Source: an uncultured Lachnoclostridium sp.
GTDB taxonomy: Bacteria > Bacillota > Clostridia > Lachnospirales > Lachnospiraceae
Assembly: GCA_902464595.1 (NCBI GenBank)
Contig: CABQJX010000111.1
Coordinates: 1 to 9,043, forward strand
Direction: 5' to 3'
Length of the DNA: 9,043 bases
Shown here in pieces: positions 1-6,247 of this stretch (position 1 is its first letter; each line of letters starts with the position of its first letter). Under the pieces are notes generated by a model. It saw nothing but the letters and a program-made list of their open reading frames with translations. It made no database searches and was not told where the DNA came from. The position numbers and the translations under genes are program-made.

Positions 1-587
1 GTATGAAGCAGGCCCTGATAAGAGACAAAAGATACCCGAACCTGTACCTGCTGCCTTCCGCTCAGACGCGGGACAAGACTGCGGTGAAACCAGAGCAGAT
101 GATCAAGCTGGTGGATGACCTGCGGGAGGAGTTTGACTACATACTCCTTGATTGTCCGGCTGGCATCGAACAGGGGTTTTATAATGCCATTGCGGGAGCG
201 GATCGTGCACTGGTAGTCACAACGCCTGAGGTTTCTGCCATACGCGATGCGGATCGGATCATAGGCCTTCTGGAACACAGTGAGATCGGAGAGATCGATC
301 TGATCGTCAACCGGATCCGGGCGGATATGGTCCGGCGGGGAGACATGATGTCCCTGAATGATGTCACGGATATTCTGGCGGTAAATGTTATCGGCGCTGT
401 GCCGGATGACGAGAATATCGTTATTTCCACCAATCAGGGGGAGCCTTTGGTGGGACTGGGATCTTTAGCGGGACAGGCTTACCTGGATATTTGCCGCAGG
501 GTATTGGGGGAGAGCGTACCTGTGCGCTGCCCTGGAGAACAGGAACCTTTTTTTGCCCGGCTGCGAGCTATGTTAAAAAGAGCGTAG
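1..587 (+). CDS. minD: Septum site-determining ATPase MinD, 5' truncated by window edge
   Basis: MinD is a ParA/Mrp-type ATPase. It binds the membrane as an ATP dimer, recruits the FtsZ inhibitor MinC, and is released by MinE. The visible part is about 194 residues of a protein that is usually about 263, read in the frame whose first full codon is at position 3. That ATG is internal: KQALIRDKRYPNLYLLPSAQ is the conserved stretch after the nucleotide-binding N-terminus, so the deviant Walker A motif lies upstream of the window. A Walker B/switch II segment, YILLDCPAGIEQGF, is present (about residues 46-59 of the fragment), followed by the conserved VNRIRADMVRRGDMMS. The C-terminus (FFARLRAMLKR) fits the amphipathic membrane-targeting helix of MinD. 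minE follows within a few bases, and minC is expected upstream. The identification is firm; only the true start is unseen. Confidence 0.96.
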   Translation, partial: MKQALIRDKRYPNLYLLPSAQTRDKTAVKPEQMIKLVDDLREEFDYILLDCPAGIEQGFYNAIAGADRALVVTTPEVSAIRDADRIIGLLEHSEIGEIDLIVNRIRADMVRRGDMMSLNDVTDILAVNVIGAVPDDENIVISTNQGEPLVGLGSLAGQAYLDICRRVLGESVPVRCPGEQEPFFARLRAMLKRA

Positions 588-603
588 AAGGGTGGTGTCC
601 GGG

Positions 604-885
604 GTGAGATGGTTTGAAAGCCTGCCTGTCAGGCGTTCCGGCCAGACTGCCAAAATGCGGCTGAAGCTTCTGCTGGTGTCCGATAAGGCAGGTTGCTCGC
701 CGGAAATGATACAGATGATAAAAGATGACGTGATCCACGTTATTTCAAAGTATATGGAGATAGAAAAGGATAGAGTTCAAATTCAGATCGACGGGGAGAG
801 AGCTGCTCTCACAGCCAGAGGGCAGCTTCCCGTGCTTCATGCCAACATACCAATTCGTTCCATATCGAATAAGGGGCTTTACTAA
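604..885 (+). CDS. minE: Cell division topological specificity factor MinE
   Basis: MinE stimulates the MinD ATPase and drives MinCD off the membrane at midcell, so that division occurs there. The protein is 93 residues from this start, close to the usual 80-95. A short N-terminal stretch (RWFESLPVR) could be the membrane-binding segment. It is followed by the MinD-contact region AKMRLKLLLVSDKAG (about 16-30), and then the topological specificity domain with CSPEMIQMIKDDVIHVISKY and the C-terminal LHANIPIRSI. The start is uncertain because no ATG is available. GTG codons lie in frame at 592, 595 and 604. I prefer 604 because the purine-rich GAAGGGTGG lies at a workable distance upstream and the N-terminus then matches family length. 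The 592 start would give 97 residues. The gene begins 4-16 nt after the minD stop, so the two are co-transcribed. Confidence 0.93.
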   Translation: MRWFESLPVRRSGQTAKMRLKLLLVSDKAGCSPEMIQMIKDDVIHVISKYMEIEKDRVQIQIDGERAALTARGQLPVLHANIPIRSISNKGLY

Positions 886-888
886 GAT

Positions 889-2010
889 ATGTTTTTGGAT
901 TACGATTTCAGACATTTTAATTTTCGGCTTGTTGCTTATATCGCTGCCCTCAACGTCATTGGCGTTCTTGTCTTGTGCAGCGCTACCAACATGGATGGAA
1001 TAGCAGTGAACAAGCAGCTTTTAGGCGTATTTATTGGTCTGGCAGCAGCCATCGGTCTTTCTTTGGTGGACTATCACCGGATCTTAGGTTTTTCTATGAT
1101 CATATACGGTCTGTGCATCGCCAGTTTGGCTGCGGTTCTTATATGGGGCAAAAATGTAAGCGGAGCGACCCGTTGGATCGAACTTCCGCTGATCGGACAG
1201 CTCCAGCCATCTGAGTTTGTAAAAATTGGACTGATCATTGTTTTTTCCTGGTATTTTATGAAATACCAGGAAAAAATAAATCAGGTGGTCACGGTCCTTT
1301 TTGCAGCTCTGCTTTTTTTGATCCCTGTGGGACTGATCTTTGAACAGCCAAATCTGTCAACCTGTCTTGTCACACTGGTCATGGTTCTCGGGATCGTATT
1401 TGCCAGTGGGATCAGCTATAAATGGATCGGCGGAACTCTTGCAGTGGCAATCCCGTCTATCGGGGCGTTTATTTATCTTTTGCTTCATGGCATGATCCCT
1501 TTCATCAAGCCCTATCAGGCAGGCCGTATCTTAGCGTGGTTTTATCCGGAACAGTATGGTGAAGCACGTTATCAGCAGGACAATTCCATTATCGCGATTG
1601 GTTCCGGCCAGCTAAAGGGAAAGGGGCTGTTCAATACCACCATTGCTTCTGTGAAAAACGGTAACTTTCTCGCAGAAGAACAGACGGATTTTATTTTTGC
1701 AGTGATCGGTGAGGAATTAGGCTTTATCGGCTGTGCCGCGGTCATCTGTCTTTATCTTTTGATCGTATACGAATGCCTGATGATGGCTGCCAGAGCAAGA
1801 GATTTGGCCGGCCGCTTGATCTGTGTGGGAATGGCCACACTGATCGCTTTTCAATCTTTCGCCAATATCGCGGTGGCCACAGGCATTTTCCCAAATACAG
1901 GGCTTCCCCTTCCGTTTATCAGCTTCGGAAGCAGCTCTCTGATCAGTATATTTTTAGGAATTGGTCTGGTCCTCAATGTAGGACTTCAGAGAGAAGCAAG
2001 ACATATTTAA
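889..2010 (+). CDS. rodA: SEDS-family peptidoglycan glycosyltransferase (RodA/FtsW type)
   Basis: SEDS proteins polymerise lipid II into glycan strands in the membrane, working with a class B penicillin-binding protein. This protein has 373 residues and about ten hydrophobic segments, the usual size for RodA (about 370). Family motifs are clear: GATRWIELPLIGQLQPSEFVK (residues 92-112 region, with W96), EEQTDFIFAVIGEELGF (263-279, with D267, the Asp known to be essential in SEDS polymerases), and TGLPLPFISFGSSS (337-350). The second-loop motif usually written PDLGT reads PNLST here (154-158). The min-rodA-mgsA order, known from other clostridia, favours RodA over FtsW or SpoVE, but the sequence alone cannot exclude those paralogues. 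The start ATG lies 3 nt after the minE stop, with AAGGGG about 12 nt upstream as a modest ribosome binding site inside minE, suggesting coupled translation. Confidence 0.93.
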   Translation: MFLDYDFRHFNFRLVAYIAALNVIGVLVLCSATNMDGIAVNKQLLGVFIGLAAAIGLSLVDYHRILGFSMIIYGLCIASLAAVLIWGKNVSGATRWIELPLIGQLQPSEFVKIGLIIVFSWYFMKYQEKINQVVTVLFAALLFLIPVGLIFEQPNLSTCLVTLVMVLGIVFASGISYKWIGGTLAVAIPSIGAFIYLLLHGMIPFIKPYQAGRILAWFYPEQYGEARYQQDNSIIAIGSGQLKGKGLFNTTIASVKNGNFLAEEQTDFIFAVIGEELGFIGCAAVICLYLLIVYECLMMAARARDLAGRLICVGMATLIAFQSFANIAVATGIFPNTGLPLPFISFGSSSLISIFLGIGLVLNVGLQREARHI

Positions 2011-2031
2011 TCCAAGGAGGGTTTATTCAAT

Positions 2032-2427
2032 ATGACAATTGGTTTGATCGCACATAATGCAAAAAAGAAATTGATGCAGAATTTCTGCATCGCCTACAGA
2101 GGAATCCTGAGTAAAAATACACTTTACGCCACAGGCACAACCGGCCGCCTGATCGAGGAGGTTGCCAACTTAAATATCCATAAGTATCTGGCCGGACATC
2201 TGGGCGGAATCCAGCAGATGGCAGCTCAGATCGAGCACAATCAGATGGATCTGGTGATCTTTCTCCGTGATCCACAGACCCCCAAATCCCACGAGCCTGA
2301 CGTAAATGATGTTGTCCGCCTGTGTGATATTTATAATATCCCTCTGGCCACAAATCTTGCTTCTGCCGAGCTTCTCATCAAGGCTCTTGACCGTGGAGAT
2401 ATGGAGTGGAGAGAGGTGCTCCGCTGA
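2032..2427 (+). CDS. mgsA: Methylglyoxal synthase, with a substituted catalytic Asp
   Basis: Methylglyoxal synthase converts dihydroxyacetone phosphate to methylglyoxal and phosphate, a cytosolic bypass of lower glycolysis that relieves phosphate stress. The protein is 131 residues, a normal length. Family features seen are IGLIAHN with K12 (3-12), YATGTTGRLIEE (32-43), FLRDP with D80, SHEPDV with H87 and D90, and the terminal IPLATNLASAELLI (103-116). These residues correspond to E. coli His19, Lys23, Asp91, His98 and Asp101. One key position differs: the segment equivalent to the E. coli GGDQQ reads GGIQQ (58-62), so the position of Asp71, a proposed catalytic base, is Ile60. Asn9 also replaces the usual Asp after the first His. 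The fold is secure, but the activity is less so. AAGGAGG lies 11 nt upstream, and the stop overlaps the next start. Confidence 0.9.
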   Translation: MTIGLIAHNAKKKLMQNFCIAYRGILSKNTLYATGTTGRLIEEVANLNIHKYLAGHLGGIQQMAAQIEHNQMDLVIFLRDPQTPKSHEPDVNDVVRLCDIYNIPLATNLASAELLIKALDRGDMEWREVLR

Positions 2428-3398
2428 TGAAAAAGCTGACGAGAGCTGTCTGCACTGCTTTTCTTCTGGGTATGGTTTCCTTTCAAGCCACAGGATGTTT
2501 GTCCGGCATCAAGGAGCCCTATGATCTGGAACAGGCGGTAGGGAATATTGGATCAGCAGGCGCAAAAGAACGCTATGCCGACGGTTTTGCCTCTGACCTT
2601 TGTGTGGTGGAAGATGAAAGCCTGTTTCATCAAGAGGAAGTCACATCGGAAGCAGCAGCCCTCTTTGACCTGAAGAACAGAGAAACCTTATACAGCAAAT
2701 CTGCCTTTGAGCGGATGCAGCCAGCCAGTATTACAAAGGTAATGACCGCTCTTGTTGCCATCAAAGAAGGGGATTTAAACGACCGGGTAGTGGTAACAGA
2801 GGATGCTGTGATCACAGAATCTGGAGCCACCCTGTGTGGAATCGAGCCAGGCGATACCCTGACTCTGGAACAGCTTCTCTATGGTCTTATGCTTCCCTCC
2901 GGGAACGATGCCGGTGCAGCAATTGCCGTACATATGGCGGGAAGTATCGAAAAATTTGCTGATATGATGAACGCGGAAGCGGCTTCCCTGGGAGCTACTG
3001 CCACTCATTTTGTCAATCCCCATGGATTGGCTGATCCCGAGCACTACACTACGGCTTATGACCTTTATCTTATTTTCAATGAAGCTTTAAAATATCCGGC
3101 ATTCCGTAAGGTGGTGGGAACAACCGCTTACACGGCTAACTATCATAATAAAGACAGCCAGCCGGTTTCCAAAACATGGAAAGGCGGAAACTGGTTTATG
3201 ACTGGCGAGAGGGAAACTCCGGAAGGATTAACTGTGTTCGGCGGAAAAACAGGAACAACCCAAGCGGCCGGCTACTGCCTTATTATGGCCTCCAGGGACG
3301 AAGCAGACCGGGAATATATCTCCGTTGTATTAAAATCAGACAGCCGTCCTCACTTATACGATAATATGACAAATATAATTTCTAAAATCGTCAAATAG
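2427..3398 (+). CDS. D-Ala-D-Ala carboxypeptidase, predicted lipoprotein (class A low-mass PBP, S11 family)
   Basis: Enzymes of this family remove the terminal D-Ala from peptidoglycan pentapeptides and limit cross-linking. All three penicillin-binding motifs are present: SITK (S101-K104, the acylated Ser), SGN (158-160) and KTG (274-276, within GGKTGTTQAAG). The N-terminus has basic residues, a hydrophobic core, and ATGC with Cys24, a good lipobox. The mature protein is therefore predicted to be lipid-anchored outside the membrane. At 323 residues it has the catalytic domain only. The C-terminal beta domain and amphipathic anchor of DacA/PBP5 are absent, and the lipid anchor may replace the latter. 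I chose the ATG at 2427 because it overlaps the mgsA TGA (ATGA) and directly begins the signal peptide. An in-frame ATG at 2406 would add seven residues inside mgsA. The gene could be called dacA, dacB or dacF; I cannot decide which. Confidence 0.92.
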   Translation: MKKLTRAVCTAFLLGMVSFQATGCLSGIKEPYDLEQAVGNIGSAGAKERYADGFASDLCVVEDESLFHQEEVTSEAAALFDLKNRETLYSKSAFERMQPASITKVMTALVAIKEGDLNDRVVVTEDAVITESGATLCGIEPGDTLTLEQLLYGLMLPSGNDAGAAIAVHMAGSIEKFADMMNAEAASLGATATHFVNPHGLADPEHYTTAYDLYLIFNEALKYPAFRKVVGTTAYTANYHNKDSQPVSKTWKGGNWFMTGERETPEGLTVFGGKTGTTQAAGYCLIMASRDEADREYISVVLKSDSRPHLYDNMTNIISKIVK

Positions 3399-3401
3399 TG
3401 A

Positions 3402-3430
3402 TTGCGTTTTCTATGAATTTATACTATAAT
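3402..3430 (+). promoter_or_regulatory. Sigma-A type promoter for the P-loop gene
   Basis: A -35 box TTGCGT (3402-3407) is followed by a 17-nt spacer and a perfect -10 box TATAAT (3425-3430). The surroundings are AT-rich and the boxes begin just after the carboxypeptidase stop. Transcription would start near 3437, giving a leader of about 50 nt before the ATG at 3488. This is the best promoter match in the window and suggests that the next gene is transcribed independently of the min-rodA operon. Confidence 0.75.
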
Positions 3431-3487
3431 TAGAGTAATCTTAATTGATTTTTTATACAACATATATAACTCAAGGAGGAGATTGGT

Positions 3488-3907
3488 ATGGTTCAGATTA
3501 TTGCAGGAAAAAAGGGTAAGGGCAAGACAAAACATCTGTTGGACATGGCCAATGCAGCGATCAAGGGTGCAAACGGCACTGTAGTGTATCTGGATAAAAG
3601 TTCACAGCACATGTATGAGTTGAACAATAGGATCCGCCTCATCAACGTTAACGAGTTCCCGATTACAAGCAGCGAGGGATTCTTAGGTTTTATTTGCGGT
3701 ATCATCTCTCAGGATCACGACCTGGAGACCATGTATCTTGACAGCTTCTTAAAGCTTTCCTGCCTGGAGGGGGCTGATATTTCTGATACATACACGACAT
3801 TGAAAAATATCGGTGAAAAGTATCATGTTACCTTTGTACTGAGCATTTCCATGGATGCGGAAGAACTTCCTGAATGTGCAAAGGGTGATGTGGTCATTTC
3901 ACTGTAG
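3488..3907 (+). CDS. Small P-loop NTPase-like protein of unknown function
   Basis: I do not recognise a named function. The 139-residue protein starts with a strand and a perfect Walker A motif, GKKGKGKT (residues 7-14, with K13 and T14). A second strand follows (TVVYLD, 31-36). A Walker B-like segment, LETMYLDSF, ends in D85. Late hydrophobic strands are VTFVLSIS (114-121) and VVISL (135-139). This is the order expected of a minimal P-loop fold, with no extra domain, no membrane segment and no signal peptide, so it is probably cytosolic. AAGGAGGA lies 7 nt before the ATG, a strong ribosome binding site. It has its own promoter, and candidate signals downstream suggest it is monocistronic. 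I infer ATP or GTP binding; hydrolysis and substrate are unknown. It shows none of the extra motifs of kinases, and I see no ground for naming it PilT or another transport ATPase. Confidence 0.88.
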   Translation: MVQIIAGKKGKGKTKHLLDMANAAIKGANGTVVYLDKSSQHMYELNNRIRLINVNEFPITSSEGFLGFICGIISQDHDLETMYLDSFLKLSCLEGADISDTYTTLKNIGEKYHVTFVLSISMDAEELPECAKGDVVISL

Positions 3908-3921
3908 TTATACAGTATTTT
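3901..3921 (+). terminator. Weak hairpin overlapping the stop of the P-loop gene
   Basis: ACTGTA and TACAGT (3901-3916) form a 6-bp stem with a 4-nt loop. The stem begins in the last codons and is followed by ATTTTCATATTGTT. The stem is short and AU-rich, so termination here would be inefficient at best. Confidence 0.25.
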
Positions 3922-3935
3922 CATATTGTTATACA

Positions 3936-3964
3936 TTGTAATCGTACGTCATTTATGATAAAAT
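3936..3964 (+). promoter_or_regulatory. Candidate sigma-A promoter for the HlyD-like/yggS/sepF operon
   Basis: TTGTAA (3936-3941), a 17-nt spacer and TAAAAT (3959-3964) resemble the -35 and -10 boxes, with four and five of six consensus bases. A TATGAT (3954-3959) overlaps the -10, but no good -35 matches it. Transcription would begin near 3971 and produce a leader of about 110 nt. The spacing and the AT-rich setting support the call; the -35 is only moderate. Confidence 0.55.
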
Positions 3965-3966
3965 AC

Positions 3967-4049
3967 TGACAGGAGTCATAGGGCTGCCAACCTGCTGGGA
4001 TTAAAATGCCTGGCATGGAGGGCAGCCTTTTGATAATCGTTTCCTGACA
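3967..4049 (+). promoter_or_regulatory. Structured leader: nested inverted repeats with a terminator-like U run
   Basis: GGCTGCC (3982-3988) pairs perfectly with GGCAGCC (4021-4027), which is followed directly by TTTT (4028-4031). An outer pair, TGACAGGA (3967-3974) with TCCTGACA (4042-4049), matches at 7 of 8 positions. Inside the main stem the loop is about 32 nt. It contains TGGCA (4011-4015), which could compete by pairing with TGCCA (3985-3989), and a small ATGC/GCAT hairpin. This could be the terminator of the upstream gene, an attenuator, or a cis-acting RNA element for the operon. The outer pair counts only if transcription starts before 3967, slightly earlier than the promoter call predicts. 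I recognise no known riboswitch class. Confidence 0.4.
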
Positions 4050-4068
4050 TAACCTTTGGAACAAAAGG

Positions 4069-4080
4069 AGAGCCGGCTCT
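4069..4080. repeat. 12-bp perfect palindrome abutting a start codon
   Basis: AGAGCCGGCTCT reads the same on both strands and ends exactly at the base before the ATG at 4081. It overlaps the end of the ribosome binding site AAAGGAG (4064-4070). Just upstream, CCTTT (4053-4057) can pair with AAAGG (4064-4068) of that site. These could affect translation initiation, or form a protein site, or arise by chance. Confidence 0.4.
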
Positions 4081-5481
4081 ATGGCAAAAAAGAAAAGCAA
4101 AAAGATCATACGGTATCGCAGGCCCCTGAATATCAATGTGGGAATGATCATTTTCGCCTCTATTTTCCTATATCTTATATTCAGTGTTTTTACCTATCTG
4201 AACCGGGAAAAGATCCAGTTTTATGAGGTAGTGGAAGGAGGAATTGTCAATAACCGCACCTATCAGGGGCTGATTTTAAGGGAAGAACAAATTCGCACTG
4301 CAGACCGTTCTGGGCACATAAACTATTATCTGATGGAGGGAAAACGCGCTTCTGTAGGAAGCCGGATCTATTCACTGGACGAGACAGGACAGCTGGAGGC
4401 TCTTCTGAAAGAAAATTCTGAGGAGGGAAACAGCCTTTCTGAGGAAGGAATATCAGACTTAAAGAAGCAGCTTTCCTCTTTTGTTATGTCTTTTAAGGAT
4501 CAGGAGTTCCGTTCTGTGTATGATGCCAGGATCGCCCTGGAAGCAGCTGTCATGGAGCATTCCAGCTTCAGCGCCCTGGATCAGCTGGATCAGCTGGCTA
4601 AAGACTCCGGAGCCGTTTTTGAGCAGGTACACTCTGACGTTTCCGGAGTTGTATCTTATGGTATTGATTCCTATGAATCTATGAAGCCGGAGGATGTGGA
4701 GGTTTCCAGCTTTGACCGCAGCGCATATTCCAAAACAGTACATAAATCAGGGGATTTGATCGAAAGCGGAGCGCCTGCTTATAAGATCGTCACCTCAGAA
4801 AATTGGTCTATCCTTTTTCCGCTGAGCGATGAGGACCGGCAGCTGTACCAGGATCAGACCAGCCTCACAGTCCATTTCCAGGGGGAATCCCTGACTACCC
4901 AGGCCGCATATTCCACTGTAACAGGAAAAGATGGGGCTGCCTATGGGAAATTGGATTTTACCAAATATATGGAACCGTTTATTTCAGAACGCTTTGTGGA
5001 CTTTGAGATCAGGGTAGACCAGGCAGACGGTTTGAAGATACCAGTAAGCGCAGTGACGGAAAAGAGTTTCTATCTGATCCCAGTGGATTACAGGACCCAG
5101 GGAGGAGATTCCACGGAAGGCGGGTTCAACAAAGAAGTTTACACAGAAAGCGGAACTTCGGTAGTGTTTGTCCCAACAACGATCTACTATTCCGACGATG
5201 AATTTTATTATGTGGATGCAGACGAAGAAGATGGATTGAAAGCTGGGGATTATGTGGTGGGCTCCCAGGCCTCTGACCGGTATCAGATCGGACGCACTGC
5301 TTCCCTGAAGGGCGTTTATAATATTAATAAGGGTTATACCGTTTTCAAACAGATTGATATACTGGATTCAAACAGTGAGTACTATACGGTCCGCCGCAAT
5401 ACTTCCTATGGTCTGTCCGTATATGATCATATTGTCTTAGATGCCTCCCTGGTGGAGGAAGGGCAGCTGCTGTATCAGTAA
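4081..5481 (+). CDS. Single-pass HlyD-like membrane protein (periplasmic-adaptor fold)
   Basis: The 466-residue protein has a very basic cytoplasmic start (AKKKSKKIIRYRRP), one transmembrane segment (about 19-40), and a large outside part. That part looks like a membrane-fusion (HlyD/AcrA-type) protein. It has a first lipoyl-like half around 48-100 (GGIVNNRTYQGLILREE), a mostly helical hairpin region (103-180), and a second half around 185-240 (DVSGVVSYGID). A beta-barrel part follows, with LKIPVSAVTEKSFYLIPV (318-335), and then a membrane-proximal part with LKAGDYVVG (386-394) and GVYNINKGYTVFKQIDI (411-427). Adaptors normally serve an ABC or RND pump, but none is encoded nearby. The gene is joined to yggS by a 20-nt gap and to sepF beyond, so a role near the division machinery is a reasonable inference, not shown. 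AAAGGAG lies 10 nt before the ATG. Confidence 0.8.
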   Translation: MAKKKSKKIIRYRRPLNINVGMIIFASIFLYLIFSVFTYLNREKIQFYEVVEGGIVNNRTYQGLILREEQIRTADRSGHINYYLMEGKRASVGSRIYSLDETGQLEALLKENSEEGNSLSEEGISDLKKQLSSFVMSFKDQEFRSVYDARIALEAAVMEHSSFSALDQLDQLAKDSGAVFEQVHSDVSGVVSYGIDSYESMKPEDVEVSSFDRSAYSKTVHKSGDLIESGAPAYKIVTSENWSILFPLSDEDRQLYQDQTSLTVHFQGESLTTQAAYSTVTGKDGAAYGKLDFTKYMEPFISERFVDFEIRVDQADGLKIPVSAVTEKSFYLIPVDYRTQGGDSTEGGFNKEVYTESGTSVVFVPTTIYYSDDEFYYVDADEEDGLKAGDYVVGSQASDRYQIGRTASLKGVYNINKGYTVFKQIDILDSNSEYYTVRRNTSYGLSVYDHIVLDASLVEEGQLLYQ

Positions 5482-5501
5482 GAAAGAGAGGATATGCAAT
5501 A

Positions 5502-6197
5502 ATGGAGACGAATGGAATCGTAAGGGAAAACCTTCAAAAAGTGAGAGAAAATATAGAGAGCGCCTGTCGGCGGTCAGGGAGAGATCCAAAAGAGGTCACA
5601 CTGATCGCAGTATCCAAAACAAAACCCGTTCCTCTGCTCCTTGAGGCATATGAAAAGGGTGAAAGGGACTTTGGAGAAAATAAGGTGCAGGAGATCTTAG
5701 CCAAAAAGCCAGAGATGCCTGAGGATATCCGCTGGCATATGATTGGACACCTGCAGCGGAACAAGGTTCATCAGGTGGTGGATCAGGCAGTTCTCATACA
5801 TTCTGTGGATTCTCTGCGCCTGGCCCAGCAGATTGAACAGGAATCTGCCAAAAAAGGCATAGAGACGGACATTCTTCTGGAGGTCAATGTGGCCAGGGAG
5901 GAGAGCAAATATGGCTTTTTGTTGGAAGAAGTGGAAGATGCAGTCATGACCATTAAGGATTTTCCCCATGTACATATACGGGGGCTGATGACAATTGCGC
6001 CATTTGTTGAGAATCCTGAGGAAAATCGTCCTGTTTTTAAAAAATTATTTGAATTAGCTGTTGACATAGGTAAGAAAAACATTGATAATGTTACTATGAG
6101 TGCGCTTTCGATGGGTATGACTGGGGATTATGAAGTTGCCATCGAGGAGGGAGCTACCATTGTACGGGTTGGCACAGGGATTTTCGGCGCGCGATAA
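5502..6197 (+). CDS. yggS: Pyridoxal phosphate homeostasis protein, YggS/YlmE/PROSC family
   Basis: Members bind pyridoxal 5'-phosphate in the cytosol and keep vitamin B6 and linked amino-acid and keto-acid pools balanced. They are not known to catalyse a reaction. The 231-residue length is typical. Family marks are LIAVSKTKP with K39 (the PLP Schiff-base Lys, equivalent to E. coli Lys36), FGENKVQE (57-64), the signature WHMIGHLQRNKV (78-89), RGLMTI (160-165), and LSMGMTGDYEVAI with GATIVRVGTGIFG (202-229), which binds the cofactor phosphate. GAGAGGA (5486-5492) lies 9 nt before the ATG. In Gram-positive bacteria this gene (ylmE in Bacillus) commonly sits next to sepF, as it does here. The identification is firm; why it travels with division genes is not explained by the sequence. 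Confidence 0.96.
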   Translation: METNGIVRENLQKVRENIESACRRSGRDPKEVTLIAVSKTKPVPLLLEAYEKGERDFGENKVQEILAKKPEMPEDIRWHMIGHLQRNKVHQVVDQAVLIHSVDSLRLAQQIEQESAKKGIETDILLEVNVAREESKYGFLLEEVEDAVMTIKDFPHVHIRGLMTIAPFVENPEENRPVFKKLFELAVDIGKKNIDNVTMSALSMGMTGDYEVAIEEGATIVRVGTGIFGAR

Positions 6198-6224
6198 GGT
6201 GTTCCTTTCCCCAGAAGGTACGCC
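6198..6224 (+). other. Stem-loop between yggS and sepF
   Basis: GGTGTTCCTT (6198-6207) pairs with AAGGTACGCC (6215-6224) at nine of ten positions (one T-T mismatch, one G-T wobble) around a 7-nt loop. It begins immediately after the yggS stop. There is no T run after it, so it is not a standard terminator. It could stabilise or mark a processing point in the mRNA ahead of sepF. Confidence 0.45.
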
Positions 6225-6247
6225 ATAGAGAGATTGGAGAGAGTAAG

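Noticed and set aside
1773..2057. A 94-codon + strand frame overlapping the end of rodA
   Set aside because: It is out of frame within conserved SEDS motifs and its residue content is not protein-like.
2027..2353. A 108-codon - strand frame opposite mgsA, and similar frames opposite minD, aroB and the HlyD-like gene
   Set aside because: The + strand products are recognisable by motif; the opposite frames show no motif and no plausible ribosome binding context.
3428..3460. AATTAG/TTAATT repeat followed by TTTTTT after the carboxypeptidase gene, as a possible terminator
   Set aside because: The stem would be about 6 weak pairs, one a G-U, and it overlaps the -10 box of a good promoter. Too weak to call.
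4574..4596. Tandem CTGGATCAG repeat in the HlyD-like gene
   Set aside because: It is two copies encoding Leu-Asp-Gln within a helical region; it fits protein structure and does not suggest a mobile or regulatory repeat.
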